Positions 17,357-27,136 of a stretch of 55,985 nt of DNA are shown here, one piece after another. Numbering within the stretch: position 1 is the first letter of the stretch; each line of letters begins with the position of its first letter. A program made the position numbers and the translations under genes. The notes under the pieces were generated by a model that saw nothing but the letters and a program-made list of their open reading frames with translations, was not told the origin of the DNA and ran no database searches. Source of the DNA: Betaproteobacteria bacterium (GTDB lineage Bacteria; Pseudomonadota; Gammaproteobacteria; Burkholderiales; Casimicrobiaceae); assembly GCA_003153475.1 (NCBI GenBank), contig PLYT01000107.1, positions 1 to 55,985 on the forward strand, in the 5' to 3' direction.

Positions 17357-17382
17357 GCCTAACTGAAAATAGCCAACCTAAC
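17357..17382 (-). repeat. Half recombination sites at the array entry (attI- or attC-remnant)
   Basis: On the coding strand two GTTAGG boxes occur 19 bp apart (complements of 17376-17382 and 17357-17363), the second reading GTTAGGC immediately before the first cassette gene. This could be the R box and a direct repeat of a lost attI site or a decayed attC. No complete palindromic partner is visible. Confidence 0.4.
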
Positions 17383-17569
17383 TGACGGGAAACGAAGCGT
17401 CAATGAGCCGTTGCGGGCAGTGGTGCCCCGGCGCACCTGCCCAAGAAAACAATCGCATTGCTGCTATTAGGAGGGCCTATAGCCCTCTGTTCGGGAGACC
17501 ACCGGGGAACGTGCTATCGCCGACCCTCGAAGTTTCGCCGACCGGGCGTAGATCGGGTTAGCCTATACG

Positions 17570-19090
17570 CTACTTCCCCTGAACAAGCGCTGCTGCGTCG
17601 CCCGGCTCAGTCGCGTCCGTTCGGCTTCGACGCTGCGCCGCGCTCACTCGCGCATTGCGATGATCCTGGCGGGCCTCGTATTTGGGATGCTGCAAGCCGA
17701 AGTCCAGCTTCTCCAGATCGGCAAGAAGACGCGCGATCGGAAACATTCGGTCGAGGTCGTCGGGACGGTAGATCTTGTTGTTCGTGCCTTCGCTTTCATG
17801 GCCGATCAGCCTTTCACGCCGCTCCTGAGGGACTTCGGCGAAGCGGAGCATGCTGTTGGCGGTGCTCCGAAACGAATGAAAGACCTTTTTGCGGTCCGCA
17901 TCGAGCGAGACGCCTTGCGCACGGCGATACTTGGTGAAGAACTTGCCCGGCTCTTTGCCATACCCATTCTTGGGGATGTTTGATCGTGTGAGCTCGGGGA
18001 AAAGCCGCTGCCAGCCTTCAGTACGGACTAGCTCGTGATACTGCAAAAACCCGGCCTCGATAAGCCTTGGGTGTATGGGCACCTTGCGAGTTGAGGCGGG
18101 TGTTTTGGTCCGCTTATCGCCCTCGTCGTTGATGCTAAGCACCGGCACGCCGTCATGTTCGCTAATGTCGTCCAGGTGAAGTTGCGCCAATTCGTTGATC
18201 CGCGCGCCCGTATAGAGGCCGAGAAGCGGCAACCAAAACTCGGATGCCTTTGCGAATGACTGATCGCGATATGCCGGTGAGTGGAACAGCTTCTTTAGGT
18301 CGTCGTCGCTAAACGGCTCGTAGTGCGCGGCTTCAATTTTGCGGCTGGAGAGCTGCAATATCGCCGTCGAGACGCCTGTAAGCTGTTGTTCGTCTCGCGC
18401 CCAGTTGAGAAAGGACTTGATGCTGCCCAGCTTCTTGGCTTTCGTCGCGAATGAACTTCCGTCAGCCAGGATTTTGGCCTTGAAGGTGCGAAGGTGCTCC
18501 ACGGCTAGCGAGCCGATGGGGCGGTCTCCCGAGGCTTGTATCAGCTCGGTAACGATTGGACCGTAGTCATAGCGCTCGGCGTGCTCCGGGTCCTTCCACG
18601 CGCCCTCACTGCGTTTCTGCGCGCAAAACGTCTGGAAGGCCGCGCTGATAACGGGCGTATTCGCACGAACTCGCGCTGGGGGCGATGGCTTCAGGGCTCG
18701 ATCAAGCGTGTCGAACTCCGCGTCCGAGACGCGCTCGTCGTTGACCAGAGCGTCCAGAATGCGATTGGCCTCGGCGAGCTCTGCCGGGTTACCGGGATCG
18801 TAATCAACTTTATGCTCCGTGCCATCAGGCAGCACGATACTGCGCACCATCTCGGTGTCGAAAAGTTTGCTCTTATCAGATTTCACGGCGCGCAGTGCTG
18901 AAACGAACTGGTGGACCCTTATGAATGCGTAGAGAGCATGGACGCGGGCTGCTGTAGTTTCTTTGGTGCCAAGCGAATAGACGTACGCGGCTTGCATGAA
19001 ACGGTGCGCAACATCACGCGGGGGACGCCAACGAAATGAAAACGTCCTGTGTCGATTTCTATGTAGGTAGGACTGGCCTTTATAGCCCAT
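17570..19090 (-). CDS. Phage-type tyrosine recombinase / island integrase
   Basis: About 506 aa from ATG 19090 (GTG 19126 would add 12 residues). The N-terminus (MGYKGQSYLHRNRHRTFSFRW) matches integrases with a DUF6538-like head. A core-binding SAM-like domain spans about 155-270 and the catalytic domain about 275-470. Catalytic residues are visible: Arg in TGARINELAQL, HxxR in FHSFRST, His in LIGHES, and the tyrosine in NNKIYRP. It sits directly downstream of tRNA-Ala in the same orientation, the classical position for an integrase that targets the tRNA 3' end. It is larger than, and different from, integron IntI. The tail after about 480 is Arg-rich and probably disordered. Confidence 0.9.
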   Translation of the reverse strand: MGYKGQSYLHRNRHRTFSFRWRPPRDVAHRFMQAAYVYSLGTKETTAARVHALYAFIRVHQFVSALRAVKSDKSKLFDTEMVRSIVLPDGTEHKVDYDPGNPAELAEANRILDALVNDERVSDAEFDTLDRALKPSPPARVRANTPVISAAFQTFCAQKRSEGAWKDPEHAERYDYGPIVTELIQASGDRPIGSLAVEHLRTFKAKILADGSSFATKAKKLGSIKSFLNWARDEQQLTGVSTAILQLSSRKIEAAHYEPFSDDDLKKLFHSPAYRDQSFAKASEFWLPLLGLYTGARINELAQLHLDDISEHDGVPVLSINDEGDKRTKTPASTRKVPIHPRLIEAGFLQYHELVRTEGWQRLFPELTRSNIPKNGYGKEPGKFFTKYRRAQGVSLDADRKKVFHSFRSTANSMLRFAEVPQERRERLIGHESEGTNNKIYRPDDLDRMFPIARLLADLEKLDFGLQHPKYEARQDHRNARVSAAQRRSRTDATEPGDAAALVQGK

Positions 19091-19158
19091 CGTCGTCGTC
19101 GCCTTGGGTACACCCGTTGGGTACACCGGGCCAAGACAAACGACACCGCAGGGAAGAA

Positions 19159-19179
19159 AGCCTGCTGAATTAACAGGCT
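19159..19179 (-). terminator. Hairpin between tRNA-Ala and integrase
   Basis: On the minus strand AGCCTG and CAGGCT form a 6-bp stem around a 9-nt loop, followed by TTTCTT. It is placed 11 bp after the tRNA CCA end and would terminate the tRNA transcript before the integrase gene. Confidence 0.5.
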
Positions 19180-19189
19180 AGAACAAGGA

Positions 19190-19265
<76 letters not shown>

Positions 19266-19485
19266 ACAGGGGCGAAATTATAGCCGCAGACCCCCCCTGA
19301 GTAAACCGAGGTGCATTAGCTTATAGCCGGCATATATCTCGCGCCTACCTCGGCGCGCTGAAGCTTCAGTGTCTGGCGAAGAGGTCCGGGCGAACAACGC
19401 CTTCCGGCTTGATCCTTAAGGCACGCGCCACCATGTAAGCTATCCAGACGCCGCGGCGACACGCCTCGAACAGGCGAGGTATGCG

Positions 19486-20412
19486 ATGAGCCATGTTATT
19501 GCGATGATCCAGCAGTACGGTTTGGGCTTCGTGTTCCTGAACGTACTCGCGCTGCAGGCCGGATTGCCGATCCCGGCTTATCCGACCTTGATCGTGGCCG
19601 GCGCCTATGCGGCCAGCGGCGGCAACCCGCTATGGGCGCTGATCGTCGTCGGCATCGCCGCAGCGCTGACCGCCGACACCGCGTGGTACATGGCCGGCCG
19701 CAAGTACGGTTTGCGCATCCTCAACACGCTGTGCCGGATATCGCTGTCGCAGGATTCCTGCGTTCGTCAGACGGAAACGATATTTCAGCGCTTCGGACCC
19801 GCGTCGATGTTGTTCGCCAAATTCGTGCCGGGCTTCGCTTCGGTCGCGACCGCGCTGGCCGGCGCGCTGCGCCTGCGCTACTGGGTTTTCGTGCTGTTCG
19901 ACGCCGCCGGCGCGGGGCTGTGGGTCAGCCTCGGTCTCGGCCTGGGTTACATCTTCCGCGACGCGATCGGCGACGTGATGGACAAGCTCGCTTCGCTGGG
20001 CCGATACGGCTCGATGCTGGTCGTGCTCGCCTTCGTCGCATGGATCCTGCTCAAATGGTGGCGGCGCCGGCTGTTCATCAAGCAGCTGCGCATGGATCGC
20101 GTTTCGGTCGACGAGCTCCGCGACCTGATCGATGCCAACAAGGTCAGCGCGATCGTCGACGTGCGCTCACCACTGACGCAGGCTGCCACTGGACGCATTC
20201 CCGGCGCGCTGTCGATCGACATCAAGAACATCGCCAAAGGGTTCGACGGTGTCGCGAAGAACGACGAAGTCATCGTTTATTGCGCCTGTCCGAACGAGGC
20301 GACGGCGGTCAAGGTCGCCCAGCAGTTGCGCAAGATCGGCTTCAAGCGGATTCGGCCGCTGCACGGCGGAATCGATGCCTGGATAAGCGCCGGGAACGCG
20401 GTAGAGCGCTAG
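19486..20412 (+). CDS. DedA-family membrane protein fused to a rhodanese domain
   Basis: 308 aa. Residues 1-190 are a DedA/SNARE-associated-type membrane domain with re-entrant and full helices (GLPIPAYPTLIVAGAYAA; KFVPGFASVATALAGALRL; a helix near 180-195). DedA proteins are linked to lipid transport and membrane homeostasis. Residues about 205-305 are a rhodanese domain with the active-site cysteine in VYCACPNEATA, facing the cytoplasm. The fusion recurs in proteobacteria, but its sulfur chemistry is not established. The gene stands just outside the tRNA and opens a plus-strand run with ridA and recG. Confidence 0.88.
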   Translation: MSHVIAMIQQYGLGFVFLNVLALQAGLPIPAYPTLIVAGAYAASGGNPLWALIVVGIAAALTADTAWYMAGRKYGLRILNTLCRISLSQDSCVRQTETIFQRFGPASMLFAKFVPGFASVATALAGALRLRYWVFVLFDAAGAGLWVSLGLGLGYIFRDAIGDVMDKLASLGRYGSMLVVLAFVAWILLKWWRRRLFIKQLRMDRVSVDELRDLIDANKVSAIVDVRSPLTQAATGRIPGALSIDIKNIAKGFDGVAKNDEVIVYCACPNEATAVKVAQQLRKIGFKRIRPLHGGIDAWISAGNAVER

Positions 20413-20466
20413 CTGCTCGCGCGTGCTAGATTTGCGCTTCCACGAGCGGGAGCGAGGGGCCGGACC

Positions 20467-20901
20467 ATGAGCAAGGAAGCGATCCATACCAGCAAGGCGC
20501 CGACGGCGTTGGGTCCCTATTCGCAGGCGATTCGCGCCGGCTACACCGTCTACCTCTCGGGCCAGCTCGGCATCGACCCGCCCAGCGGCAATCTGGTCGA
20601 GGGCATCGAAGCGCAGACGCGGCAGGTCTTCGCCAATCTGCGCTCGGTCGCCGAAGCTGCCGGCGGTTCGCTCGAGGATGTGGTCAAGCTCACGATCCTG
20701 CTGATCGACCTTGCCGACTTCGCAAAGGTGAACGACATCATGGCGGCCTGCTTCAAGACGCCGTATCCGGCGCGCGCGACCTATCAGGTGGTGGCGTTGC
20801 CCAAAGGAGCACGGATCGAGGTCGAGGGCGTGCTCGAGCTGGGACGGATCGCCGAGCCGACGTGGCCGGGAAGTCGCTCGGCGATCCCGGACAAAGCCTA
20901 G
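20467..20901 (+). CDS. ridA: RidA-family enamine/imine deaminase
   Basis: 144-aa member of the YjgF/RidA family, which hydrolyses reactive enamine and imine intermediates of PLP enzymes. Conserved features are GPYSQAIRAG (residues 17-26), YLSGQLG, TRQVFANL, VVKLTILL and the Arg/Glu pair in PARATYQVVALPKGARIEVEG. The C-terminus is about 15 residues longer than usual (EPTWPGSRSAIPDKA). It lies 54 bp after the DedA-rhodanese gene and 7 bp before recG. Confidence 0.92.
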   Translation: MSKEAIHTSKAPTALGPYSQAIRAGYTVYLSGQLGIDPPSGNLVEGIEAQTRQVFANLRSVAEAAGGSLEDVVKLTILLIDLADFAKVNDIMAACFKTPYPARATYQVVALPKGARIEVEGVLELGRIAEPTWPGSRSAIPDKA

Positions 20902-20908
20902 ACGTCGA

Positions 20909-22984
20909 GTGGCCAGAAAAAAGGCGGCAGCGAAAGAGCCCAAGCCGGCAAACACGCTGCAAGACAAGCTTTTGCGCCTCGGCATCGCGCGCGAGCAGGA
21001 CTTGGTGCTGCATCTGCCGCTGCGTTACGAAGACCAGACCCACCTGTGCCCGCTGTCGGCGCTCAAGCCCGGACAGGCCTGGCAGGTCGAGGGGGTCGTC
21101 GCCAATACCGAAATTCAATATCGCGGTCGGCGCCAGCTCGTCTGTCTGCTCGAGGACGGTGCCACGCGGGGCGCGCAGCTCGTGCTGCGTTTTTTTCATT
21201 TCTATCCGAGCCAGCAAAAGGCGCTCGCACAAGGCAAGCGCGTGCGCGCGTTCGGTGAAGTGCGCGACGGACACTTCGGCCTGGAGATGGTCCACCCGAG
21301 CTTTCAGGTCGTCGCGCCCGGAACGCCGCTGCCCGACAGGCTGACGCCGGTCTACCCGACGACGGCGGGCCTTTCGCAGGATGCGTTGCGCAAGCTCGTG
21401 CGCCGCGCGCTGCTCGCCGATCCCGCCTATCTGGGCGAGACGCTGCCGCCATGGACTCGCGAGCCTCGCCGTCTCTGGGGCTTTGCCGAAGCGGTGCATT
21501 TTCTGCACGAGCCGCCGCCGAAAGCGGCCAACGCAACTGCGCAGGCGAGCCTCGATCAGCGCACGCACCCTGCCTGGACCCGCCTCAAGTTCGACGAGCT
21601 CCTGGCACAGCAGTTGTCGCTCAAGATGCATCGCCGCGCCCGGGCCCGGCGCAAGGCGCCGCGATTGCCCGGCGATGGCTCGCTGTCTCGCGCACTACTG
21701 GCACGCCTGCCGTTCGCGTTGACGCGGGCGCAACAGCGTGTCGCAGCCGAGATCCGCCGCGATCTCGCGCGCGGCGAGCCGATGCAGCGTCTGCTGCAGG
21801 GCGACGTCGGCAGCGGCAAGACGGTCGTTGCGGCGCTGGCCGCGCTGCAGGCGATCGAATCCGGCTATCAGGTGGCATTCATGGCGCCGACCGAAATCCT
21901 GGCCGAGCAGCACTACCGCAAGCTCGCTGCCTGGCTCGATGGCCTGCCGCTGCAGATTGCCTGGTTGTCCGGCGGGCTGCCGGCCAAGGAGCGCAAAAAA
22001 TCGCTCGCGGCCATCGTCAGCGGCGAGGCTCAACTCGCGATAGGTACGCATGCGTTGTTCCAGGAAGAAGTCGTGCTGCCGAAGCTGGGGCTGGCCATCG
22101 TCGACGAACAGCACCGCTTCGGCGTCGCACAAAGGCTCGCGCTGCGGCAGAAAGGCATCGGCGACGCGCACCAGTTGATGATGAGCGCGACACCGATCCC
22201 GCGCACGCTGGCGATGAGCTTCTACGCCGATCTCGACGTGTCGGTGATCGACGAGATGCCGCCTGGCCGCACGCCGGTCGCGACCAAGCTGGTGAGCCAG
22301 CGCCGGCGCGCCGAGATCGTCGAGCGTGTGCGCAGGATCGCTGCCGCGGGCCAGCAGGTGTACTGGGTCTGCCCGCTGATCGAGGAATCGGAAAAGCTCG
22401 AGCTGCAGACTGCGGTCGCGCTGCACGCCGAACTGACCGCGGCGCTCTCCGAATTCAAGGTCGGCCTGCTGCACGGACGGATGAAGCCGGCGGAGAAGGC
22501 GGCCACGATGGGTGGTTTCGTGCGCGGCGAAGTCAACGTGCTGGTTGCGACGACGGTGATCGAGGTCGGCGTCGACGTGCCCAACGCTTCGCTGATGGTG
22601 ATCGAGCACGCCGAGCGCTTCGGGCTCGCGCAGCTCCACCAGCTGCGCGGCCGGGTCGGTCGCGGCGCCGACGAAAGCGTTTGCGTGCTGCTGTTCGAGG
22701 AGCCGATGTCGCTTCTCGCCAAAGCGCGGCTCAAGGTCATTTACGAAAACCACGACGGCTTCGAGATCGCGCGGCAGGACTTGTCGATTCGCGGTCCGGG
22801 CGAGTTTCTCGGTGCGCGTCAGTCTGGCGTGCCGCTGTTGCGCTTTGCCGACCTGGAGCGCGATGTCGCGCTGATCGAGCGCGCCCGCGACGCCGCCGAC
22901 GAGCTGCTGCGACGCGAACCGGCAGCCGCCCAGGCGCACCTCGAGCGCTGGCTGGGCGGCAAGCAGGAGTTTTTCAGGGTATGA
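20909..22984 (+). CDS. recG: ATP-dependent DNA helicase RecG
   Basis: 691 aa from GTG 20909, the usual RecG length. An OB-fold wedge domain lies at about 55-170. The helicase core carries Walker A GDVGSGKT (about 298-305), DEQH box IVDEQHRFGV, motif III MSATPIPRTLA, and C-terminal motifs ATTVIEVGVDVPNA and QLRGRVGRG. RecG remodels stalled replication forks and branch-migrates Holliday junctions. The last four bases overlap the next start (ATGA). Confidence 0.97.
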   Translation: MARKKAAAKEPKPANTLQDKLLRLGIAREQDLVLHLPLRYEDQTHLCPLSALKPGQAWQVEGVVANTEIQYRGRRQLVCLLEDGATRGAQLVLRFFHFYPSQQKALAQGKRVRAFGEVRDGHFGLEMVHPSFQVVAPGTPLPDRLTPVYPTTAGLSQDALRKLVRRALLADPAYLGETLPPWTREPRRLWGFAEAVHFLHEPPPKAANATAQASLDQRTHPAWTRLKFDELLAQQLSLKMHRRARARRKAPRLPGDGSLSRALLARLPFALTRAQQRVAAEIRRDLARGEPMQRLLQGDVGSGKTVVAALAALQAIESGYQVAFMAPTEILAEQHYRKLAAWLDGLPLQIAWLSGGLPAKERKKSLAAIVSGEAQLAIGTHALFQEEVVLPKLGLAIVDEQHRFGVAQRLALRQKGIGDAHQLMMSATPIPRTLAMSFYADLDVSVIDEMPPGRTPVATKLVSQRRRAEIVERVRRIAAAGQQVYWVCPLIEESEKLELQTAVALHAELTAALSEFKVGLLHGRMKPAEKAATMGGFVRGEVNVLVATTVIEVGVDVPNASLMVIEHAERFGLAQLHQLRGRVGRGADESVCVLLFEEPMSLLAKARLKVIYENHDGFEIARQDLSIRGPGEFLGARQSGVPLLRFADLERDVALIERARDAADELLRREPAAAQAHLERWLGGKQEFFRV

Positions 22985-24039
22985 GCGACGCCCGCGCCTG
23001 GCTCGCACGCGGCAACGCGCATGCCCGCGCCGGCCAGTCGGCCGCGGCGGCAGAGGCCTATCGCGAAGTCCTGCAGCGCGAGCCCGGCTGGAACGATGCC
23101 CGCTTCAATCTCGGCTTGATGCAAAAGCAGCTCGGCGATCGCGATGCCGCGATCCGCGCGTTTCACGCCGCCTGGGTCGGCGATCCGCTGCTGTTCGCCG
23201 CCGCCCGCCAGTGCGTGGCGACGATTGCCGAATCGGTGCGAGCTGGCGATAAGCACGGCCCGCTGCCGGCGCCTGTCAGCCCGCACGCGCCGGATCTCGC
23301 GGTCAGCATCGTGATCTGCTCAATCGACGATGCCCGGCACGACCGCGCCGTGGCGCTTTACCGGCGGCTGTTCGCCGCGGTGCGCCACGAGATCATCTCG
23401 ATCCGCAACGCGCGCTCGCTGGCCGAGGCGTACAACTGGGCGCTTCGCCGCAGCGTCGCCGACATCGTCATTCTTTCGCACGACGACGTCGACATTCTGG
23501 CGCCCGATTTTGCCGCGCGTCTGTTCGAGCGCCTTGCTGTATTCGACGTCGTCGGGGTCGCCGGGAGCACCCGCATGGACGGCCCGGCGATCGGCTGGAG
23601 CGGCCATCCGCATCTGCGCGGCTGGATCACGCACCGCGCATCCGACGGTGTCGCGTGGCAGGCCGACGTGCTCGATCCGCGTCCGGTCGCCGGCGACATC
23701 GCACTCCTCGATGGTGTCCTGCTCGCCGGCCGGCGCGAAGCGTTTGGCGCGGTGCCATTCGATGCGGCTACCTTCGACGGCTTCCATCTGTCCGACCTCG
23801 ACTGGTCGTATCGCGCCGCGCAGGCCGGATTCAAGCTCGGCGTGGCCGGCGACTTGCTGCTCGTCCACGCCTCGCGCGGCAATTACGACGCGACATGGCA
23901 GCATTACGCCGACCGATTTTGCCAGAAGCACGGCGCCGGCCGCTCGCCACCGGCGCCGTCGTCGTTCTTCGGCGCCTCGCTGGACAGCCCCGAACAGGTC
24001 CGTGCGTTTTTTGCGATTCTTGGCGGACTGTCGGGGTAA
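22981..24039 (+). CDS. TPR-containing glycosyltransferase-like protein
   Basis: 352 aa. Residues 1-75 are two tetratricopeptide-like helical repeats (AWLARGNAHARAGQSAAAAEAYREVL). From about 100 on is a GT-A-like domain (VSIVICSIDD, SLAEAYNWALR, VILSHDDVDI as DXD-like motif, DWSYRAAQAGF) resembling GT2-like family glycosyltransferases. It overlaps recG by four bases. The acceptor and sugar donor are unknown; protein or surface-glycan glycosylation are both possible. Confidence 0.8.
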   Translation: MSDARAWLARGNAHARAGQSAAAAEAYREVLQREPGWNDARFNLGLMQKQLGDRDAAIRAFHAAWVGDPLLFAAARQCVATIAESVRAGDKHGPLPAPVSPHAPDLAVSIVICSIDDARHDRAVALYRRLFAAVRHEIISIRNARSLAEAYNWALRRSVADIVILSHDDVDILAPDFAARLFERLAVFDVVGVAGSTRMDGPAIGWSGHPHLRGWITHRASDGVAWQADVLDPRPVAGDIALLDGVLLAGRREAFGAVPFDAATFDGFHLSDLDWSYRAAQAGFKLGVAGDLLLVHASRGNYDATWQHYADRFCQKHGAGRSPPAPSSFFGASLDSPEQVRAFFAILGGLSG

Positions 24040-24106
24040 GAATCGCATCCGGCCGGCACGGGTTGTCGTATTGCGATAAAATATCAGGCACTTGCGATCG
24101 GCCACA

Positions 24107-25360
24107 ATGCCTCTATACGCCCTCGGTTTGAACCACGCGACCGCGCCGGTCAAGGTGCGCGAGCAGGTGGCATTCCAGCCCGACACGCTGGGTGCGGCTT
24201 TGCGCGACTTGATCGCGCAGCCGAGCGTCAAGGAGGCGGCGATCCTGTCGACCTGCAACCGGACCGAGGTCTACTTCAGCGCCGCCGAGGCCACGCCGGT
24301 CGAGCGCTGGCTCGAAAGCTTCCACCGCGTGCCCTCGGACTCGCTGCATCCGTACGTCTACACGTTGCCGCAGGATCGCGCGGTCTCGCACGCCTTTCGC
24401 GTTGCCAGCGGGCTCGATTCGATGGTGCTCGGCGAACCGCAGATCCTCGGCCAGATGAAGCAGGCAGTGCGCAGCGCCGAAGCGGCAGGCGCGCTGGGCC
24501 TGATCCTCAATCGCCTTTTCCAGCGCACGTTCGCCGTGGCGAAGGACGTGCGCACCAACACCGACATCGGCAGCGCGTCGATTTCGATGGCCGCGGCCGC
24601 GGTCAAGCTCGCCGAGCGCATCTATCCGTCGCTGGCCGAACAGCACCTGCTGCTGATCGGCGCCGGCGAGATGATCGATCTCGCCGCCACGCATTTCGCG
24701 GCCAAGAACCCGAAGTCGATCACCGTCGCCAACCGTACGCTCGAACGCGGCGAGCAGCTTGCCGCGCGCTTCGGAGCAAGTGCGATCACGCTGAACGAGC
24801 TGCCGGACCGCCTGGCCCAATTCGACATGATCGTGACCTCGACGGCCAGCTCGCTTCCTATCCTGGGCAAGGGCCTGCTCGAGCGGGCGATCAAGTCGCG
24901 CCGCCACACGCCGATGTTCATCGTCGACCTCGCGGTGCCGCGCGACGTCGAGCCCGAAGTCGCCGAGCTGGACGATATTTTTCTCTATAGCGTCGACGAT
25001 CTGGCCAACATCGTCAAAGACAATCTGCAGATCCGCGTGGACTCGCTGGCGCAGGCCGAGGCGTTGATCGCCGAGCAGGCGCAAAGCTTTTTGCGCTGGC
25101 TGGATGGGCGCAGCGTCATTCCGACACTGACGGCCCTGCAGGGCCACCACGAAAGCCTGCGCGCGGCCGAAGTCGAGCGCGCAAGGAAGCTCCTTGCCGG
25201 AGGCGCCGCCCCCGAGCAAGTGATCGAGCAGCTCGCCCGCGGGCTCACCAACAAGTTCCTGCATGCGCCCGCGCAGGCGTTGACGCGCGCCGGCGAGGCC
25301 GAGCGCACCCAGCTGCTCGCGATGCTGCACCACATCTATCAGCTGCCGGACGACGATTAG
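24107..25360 (+). CDS. hemA: Glutamyl-tRNA reductase
   Basis: 417 aa, full length. It catalyses NADPH-dependent reduction of glutamyl-tRNA-Glu to glutamate-1-semialdehyde, the first step of C5 tetrapyrrole synthesis. Catalytic Cys50 lies in STCNRTEVY. The motifs [15 protein letters not shown], the Rossmann [10 protein letters not shown], and the C-terminal dimerisation helices are all present. ATG 24107 ([10 protein letters not shown]) is preferred over a TTG at 24092. prfA follows after 111 bp, the usual hemA-prfA order of beta- and gammaproteobacteria. Confidence 0.97.
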   Translation: MPLYALGLNHATAPVKVREQVAFQPDTLGAALRDLIAQPSVKEAAILSTCNRTEVYFSAAEATPVERWLESFHRVPSDSLHPYVYTLPQDRAVSHAFRVASGLDSMVLGEPQILGQMKQAVRSAEAAGALGLILNRLFQRTFAVAKDVRTNTDIGSASISMAAAAVKLAERIYPSLAEQHLLLIGAGEMIDLAATHFAAKNPKSITVANRTLERGEQLAARFGASAITLNELPDRLAQFDMIVTSTASSLPILGKGLLERAIKSRRHTPMFIVDLAVPRDVEPEVAELDDIFLYSVDDLANIVKDNLQIRVDSLAQAEALIAEQAQSFLRWLDGRSVIPTLTALQGHHESLRAAEVERARKLLAGGAAPEQVIEQLARGLTNKFLHAPAQALTRAGEAERTQLLAMLHHIYQLPDDD

Positions 25361-25471
25361 CTTCGGATACGGTTGGTCGTCCCCGCGCACGCCGGCGACG
25401 AAGTTCACGACCGTCAGCCCGATCGGCAATGTGGCGTTCGAATCGCCGCGCAAGACCACGACTCGCACGCC

Positions 25472-26569
25472 ATGAAACCATCGTTGTCCACCAAGCTCAG
25501 CCAGCTCACCTCGCGCCTGGAGGAATTGAATGGCCTGCTCGGTGCGCAGGACGTCACGCGCGACCTCGACCGCTATCGCGCGCTGTCGCGCGAACATGCG
25601 GAAATCGCGCCCATCGTTGCGCTCTACCGCGACTGGCTGCAAGGCGAGCGCGACTTCGCGGCTGCGCAGGACATGCTGTCCGATCCGGAGATGAGGTCTT
25701 TCGCCGACGACGAGGCGAAGGCGGCGCGCGCACGCATGGCCGCACTCGAGGATGAGCTGCAGCGCGCGCTGCTGCCGCGCGATGTCAACGACGAGCGCAA
25801 CGTGTTCCTGGAAATTCGCGCCGGTACCGGCGGCGACGAGTCGGCCCTGTTCGCCGGCCAGCTTTTCCGCATGTATGCCCGCTTTGCCGAGCGCAACAAA
25901 TGGCAGGTCGAGCTGATTTCCGAAAGTCCCGGCGACATGGGCGGCTACAAGGAGGTGATCGCGCGCGTCGTCGGGCAGGGCGTCTATGCCAAGCTCAAGT
26001 TCGAGTCCGGCGGGCACCGCGTGCAGCGCGTGCCCGAGACCGAGGCGCAGGGACGCATCCATACGTCCGCGTGCACGGTCGCCGTGCTGCCCGAAGCCGA
26101 CCCGGTCGCCGACATCACGATCAATCCGTCCGAGATCCGCATCGACACGTTCCGTGCTTCCGGCGCCGGCGGCCAGCATGTGAACAAGACCGACTCGGCG
26201 GTGCGCATCACGCACCTGCCGACCGGGATCGTCGTCGAATGCCAGGACGATCGCTCGCAGCATCGCAACCGCGCGCAGGCGATGTCGGTGCTGGCCTCGC
26301 GCCTGGTCGACCGCGAGCGGCAGGAGCGGCAGCAGAAGGAGGCGGCGACGCGCAAGAGCCTGATCGGCAGCGGCGATCGCTCCGAGCGCATCCGCACCTA
26401 CAACTTTCCGCAGGGACGCGTCACCGACCACCGGATCAACCTGACGCTGTACAAGATCGATCAGATCATGGATGGCGACCTGTTCGAGCTGACGCAGGCG
26501 CTGGCGCAGGAATTCCAGGCCGAGCAGCTCGCCGCGCTCGGCGGCGACGAGAGCGAGGCCGTGCGATGA
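25472..26569 (+). CDS. prfA: Peptide chain release factor 1
   Basis: 365 aa. RF1 releases peptides at UAA and UAG. The stop-codon recognition tripeptide PET (188-190) and the GGQ motif (233-235, target of PrmC methylation) are present and correctly spaced. The start at 25472 is chosen because the frame further upstream encodes non-family sequence. Its stop overlaps the next start (ATGA). prmC is found about 2.2 kb downstream rather than adjacent. Confidence 0.97.
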   Translation: MKPSLSTKLSQLTSRLEELNGLLGAQDVTRDLDRYRALSREHAEIAPIVALYRDWLQGERDFAAAQDMLSDPEMRSFADDEAKAARARMAALEDELQRALLPRDVNDERNVFLEIRAGTGGDESALFAGQLFRMYARFAERNKWQVELISESPGDMGGYKEVIARVVGQGVYAKLKFESGGHRVQRVPETEAQGRIHTSACTVAVLPEADPVADITINPSEIRIDTFRASGAGGQHVNKTDSAVRITHLPTGIVVECQDDRSQHRNRAQAMSVLASRLVDRERQERQQKEAATRKSLIGSGDRSERIRTYNFPQGRVTDHRINLTLYKIDQIMDGDLFELTQALAQEFQAEQLAALGGDESEAVR

Positions 26570-27102
26570 AGCGCACGCCGCCGGTGTGGCTCGAGACCCT
26601 GCGGCTCGAGCTGCGCGAATTCACGCCGGACGACATCGGCGACCTGGTGCGGCTCGACGGCGACCCGCGCGTGCTGAAATACATCAACGGCGGCAAGCCG
26701 ATGTCGAAGCGAGAGACCGACACGGCGATGCGACGGGTCACCCGCTACTACGCGCTCTATCCGGGACTGGGTGTGTGGCGGGCGTCGCTGCGCGACGGCG
26801 GCAGGTTCATCGGCTGGTACTGCCTCAAATACTGTCCGCCGACGACCGAGGTCGAGGTCGGCTACCGCCTGCTGCATGCCCACTGGGGACGCGGCTATGC
26901 GACCGAAGGCGCGCGCGCACTGGTCGACTACGGATTCGACGATCTCGGCCTCGGGCGCATCATCGGCGTCACGCATCCGGGCAACAAGGCGTCGCAGCAC
27001 GTGCTGCAGAAGGCGGGATTGAGCGACCTGGGCTGGGGCCGCTACTACGACCGGCGGTTGCGTCTTTTCGCGTGCGAGCGCGCGGCGGAAAGCAGGGCCT
27101 AG
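26566..27102 (+). CDS. GNAT-family N-acetyltransferase (RimJ/RimL type)
   Basis: 178 aa with the layout of RimJ/RimL-like acetyltransferases: [22 protein letters not shown] at the start, [24 protein letters not shown] (acetyl-CoA-binding region, about 105-128) and [17 protein letters not shown] near the end. It overlaps prfA by four bases and is probably co-transcribed with it. The acceptor substrate is unknown. Confidence 0.88.
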   Translation: MKRTPPVWLETLRLELREFTPDDIGDLVRLDGDPRVLKYINGGKPMSKRETDTAMRRVTRYYALYPGLGVWRASLRDGGRFIGWYCLKYCPPTTEVEVGYRLLHAHWGRGYATEGARALVDYGFDDLGLGRIIGVTHPGNKASQHVLQKAGLSDLGWGRYYDRRLRLFACERAAESRA

Positions 27103-27136
27103 CAGGTCTCGTCGACGCGGCGCCGTTTAGCGCGCG

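Larger units (their letters stand above)
15075..17382 (-). mobile_element. Integron-type cassette array without integrase (CALIN-like)
   Basis: Three attC-like sites (16000-16080, 16476-16559, 16917-16997) alternate with small minus-strand genes, and the array is bounded by half sites (GTTAGGC at 15075-15081; GCCTAAC at 17357-17363). The stops of three genes (15076, 16075, 16554) lie inside the GCCTAAC-type R'' box, the usual layout of gene cassettes. The gene at 16999 stops just before it. No IntI-type integrase (about 330 aa with its extra patch) is present; the neighbouring tyrosine recombinase is of another class. The site homogeneity suggests a chromosomal array captured or degraded within the island. 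Confidence 0.75.

Noticed and set aside
17570..19090. Reading the tyrosine recombinase as the integron integrase IntI
   Set aside because: It is about 506 aa rather than about 330 and has a DUF6538-like N-terminus. It also has the same orientation as the array instead of being divergent at an attI.
24113..26431. 772-aa minus-strand ORF
   Set aside because: Antisense to hemA and prfA, both of which are unmistakable. The composition is typical of a shadow frame.
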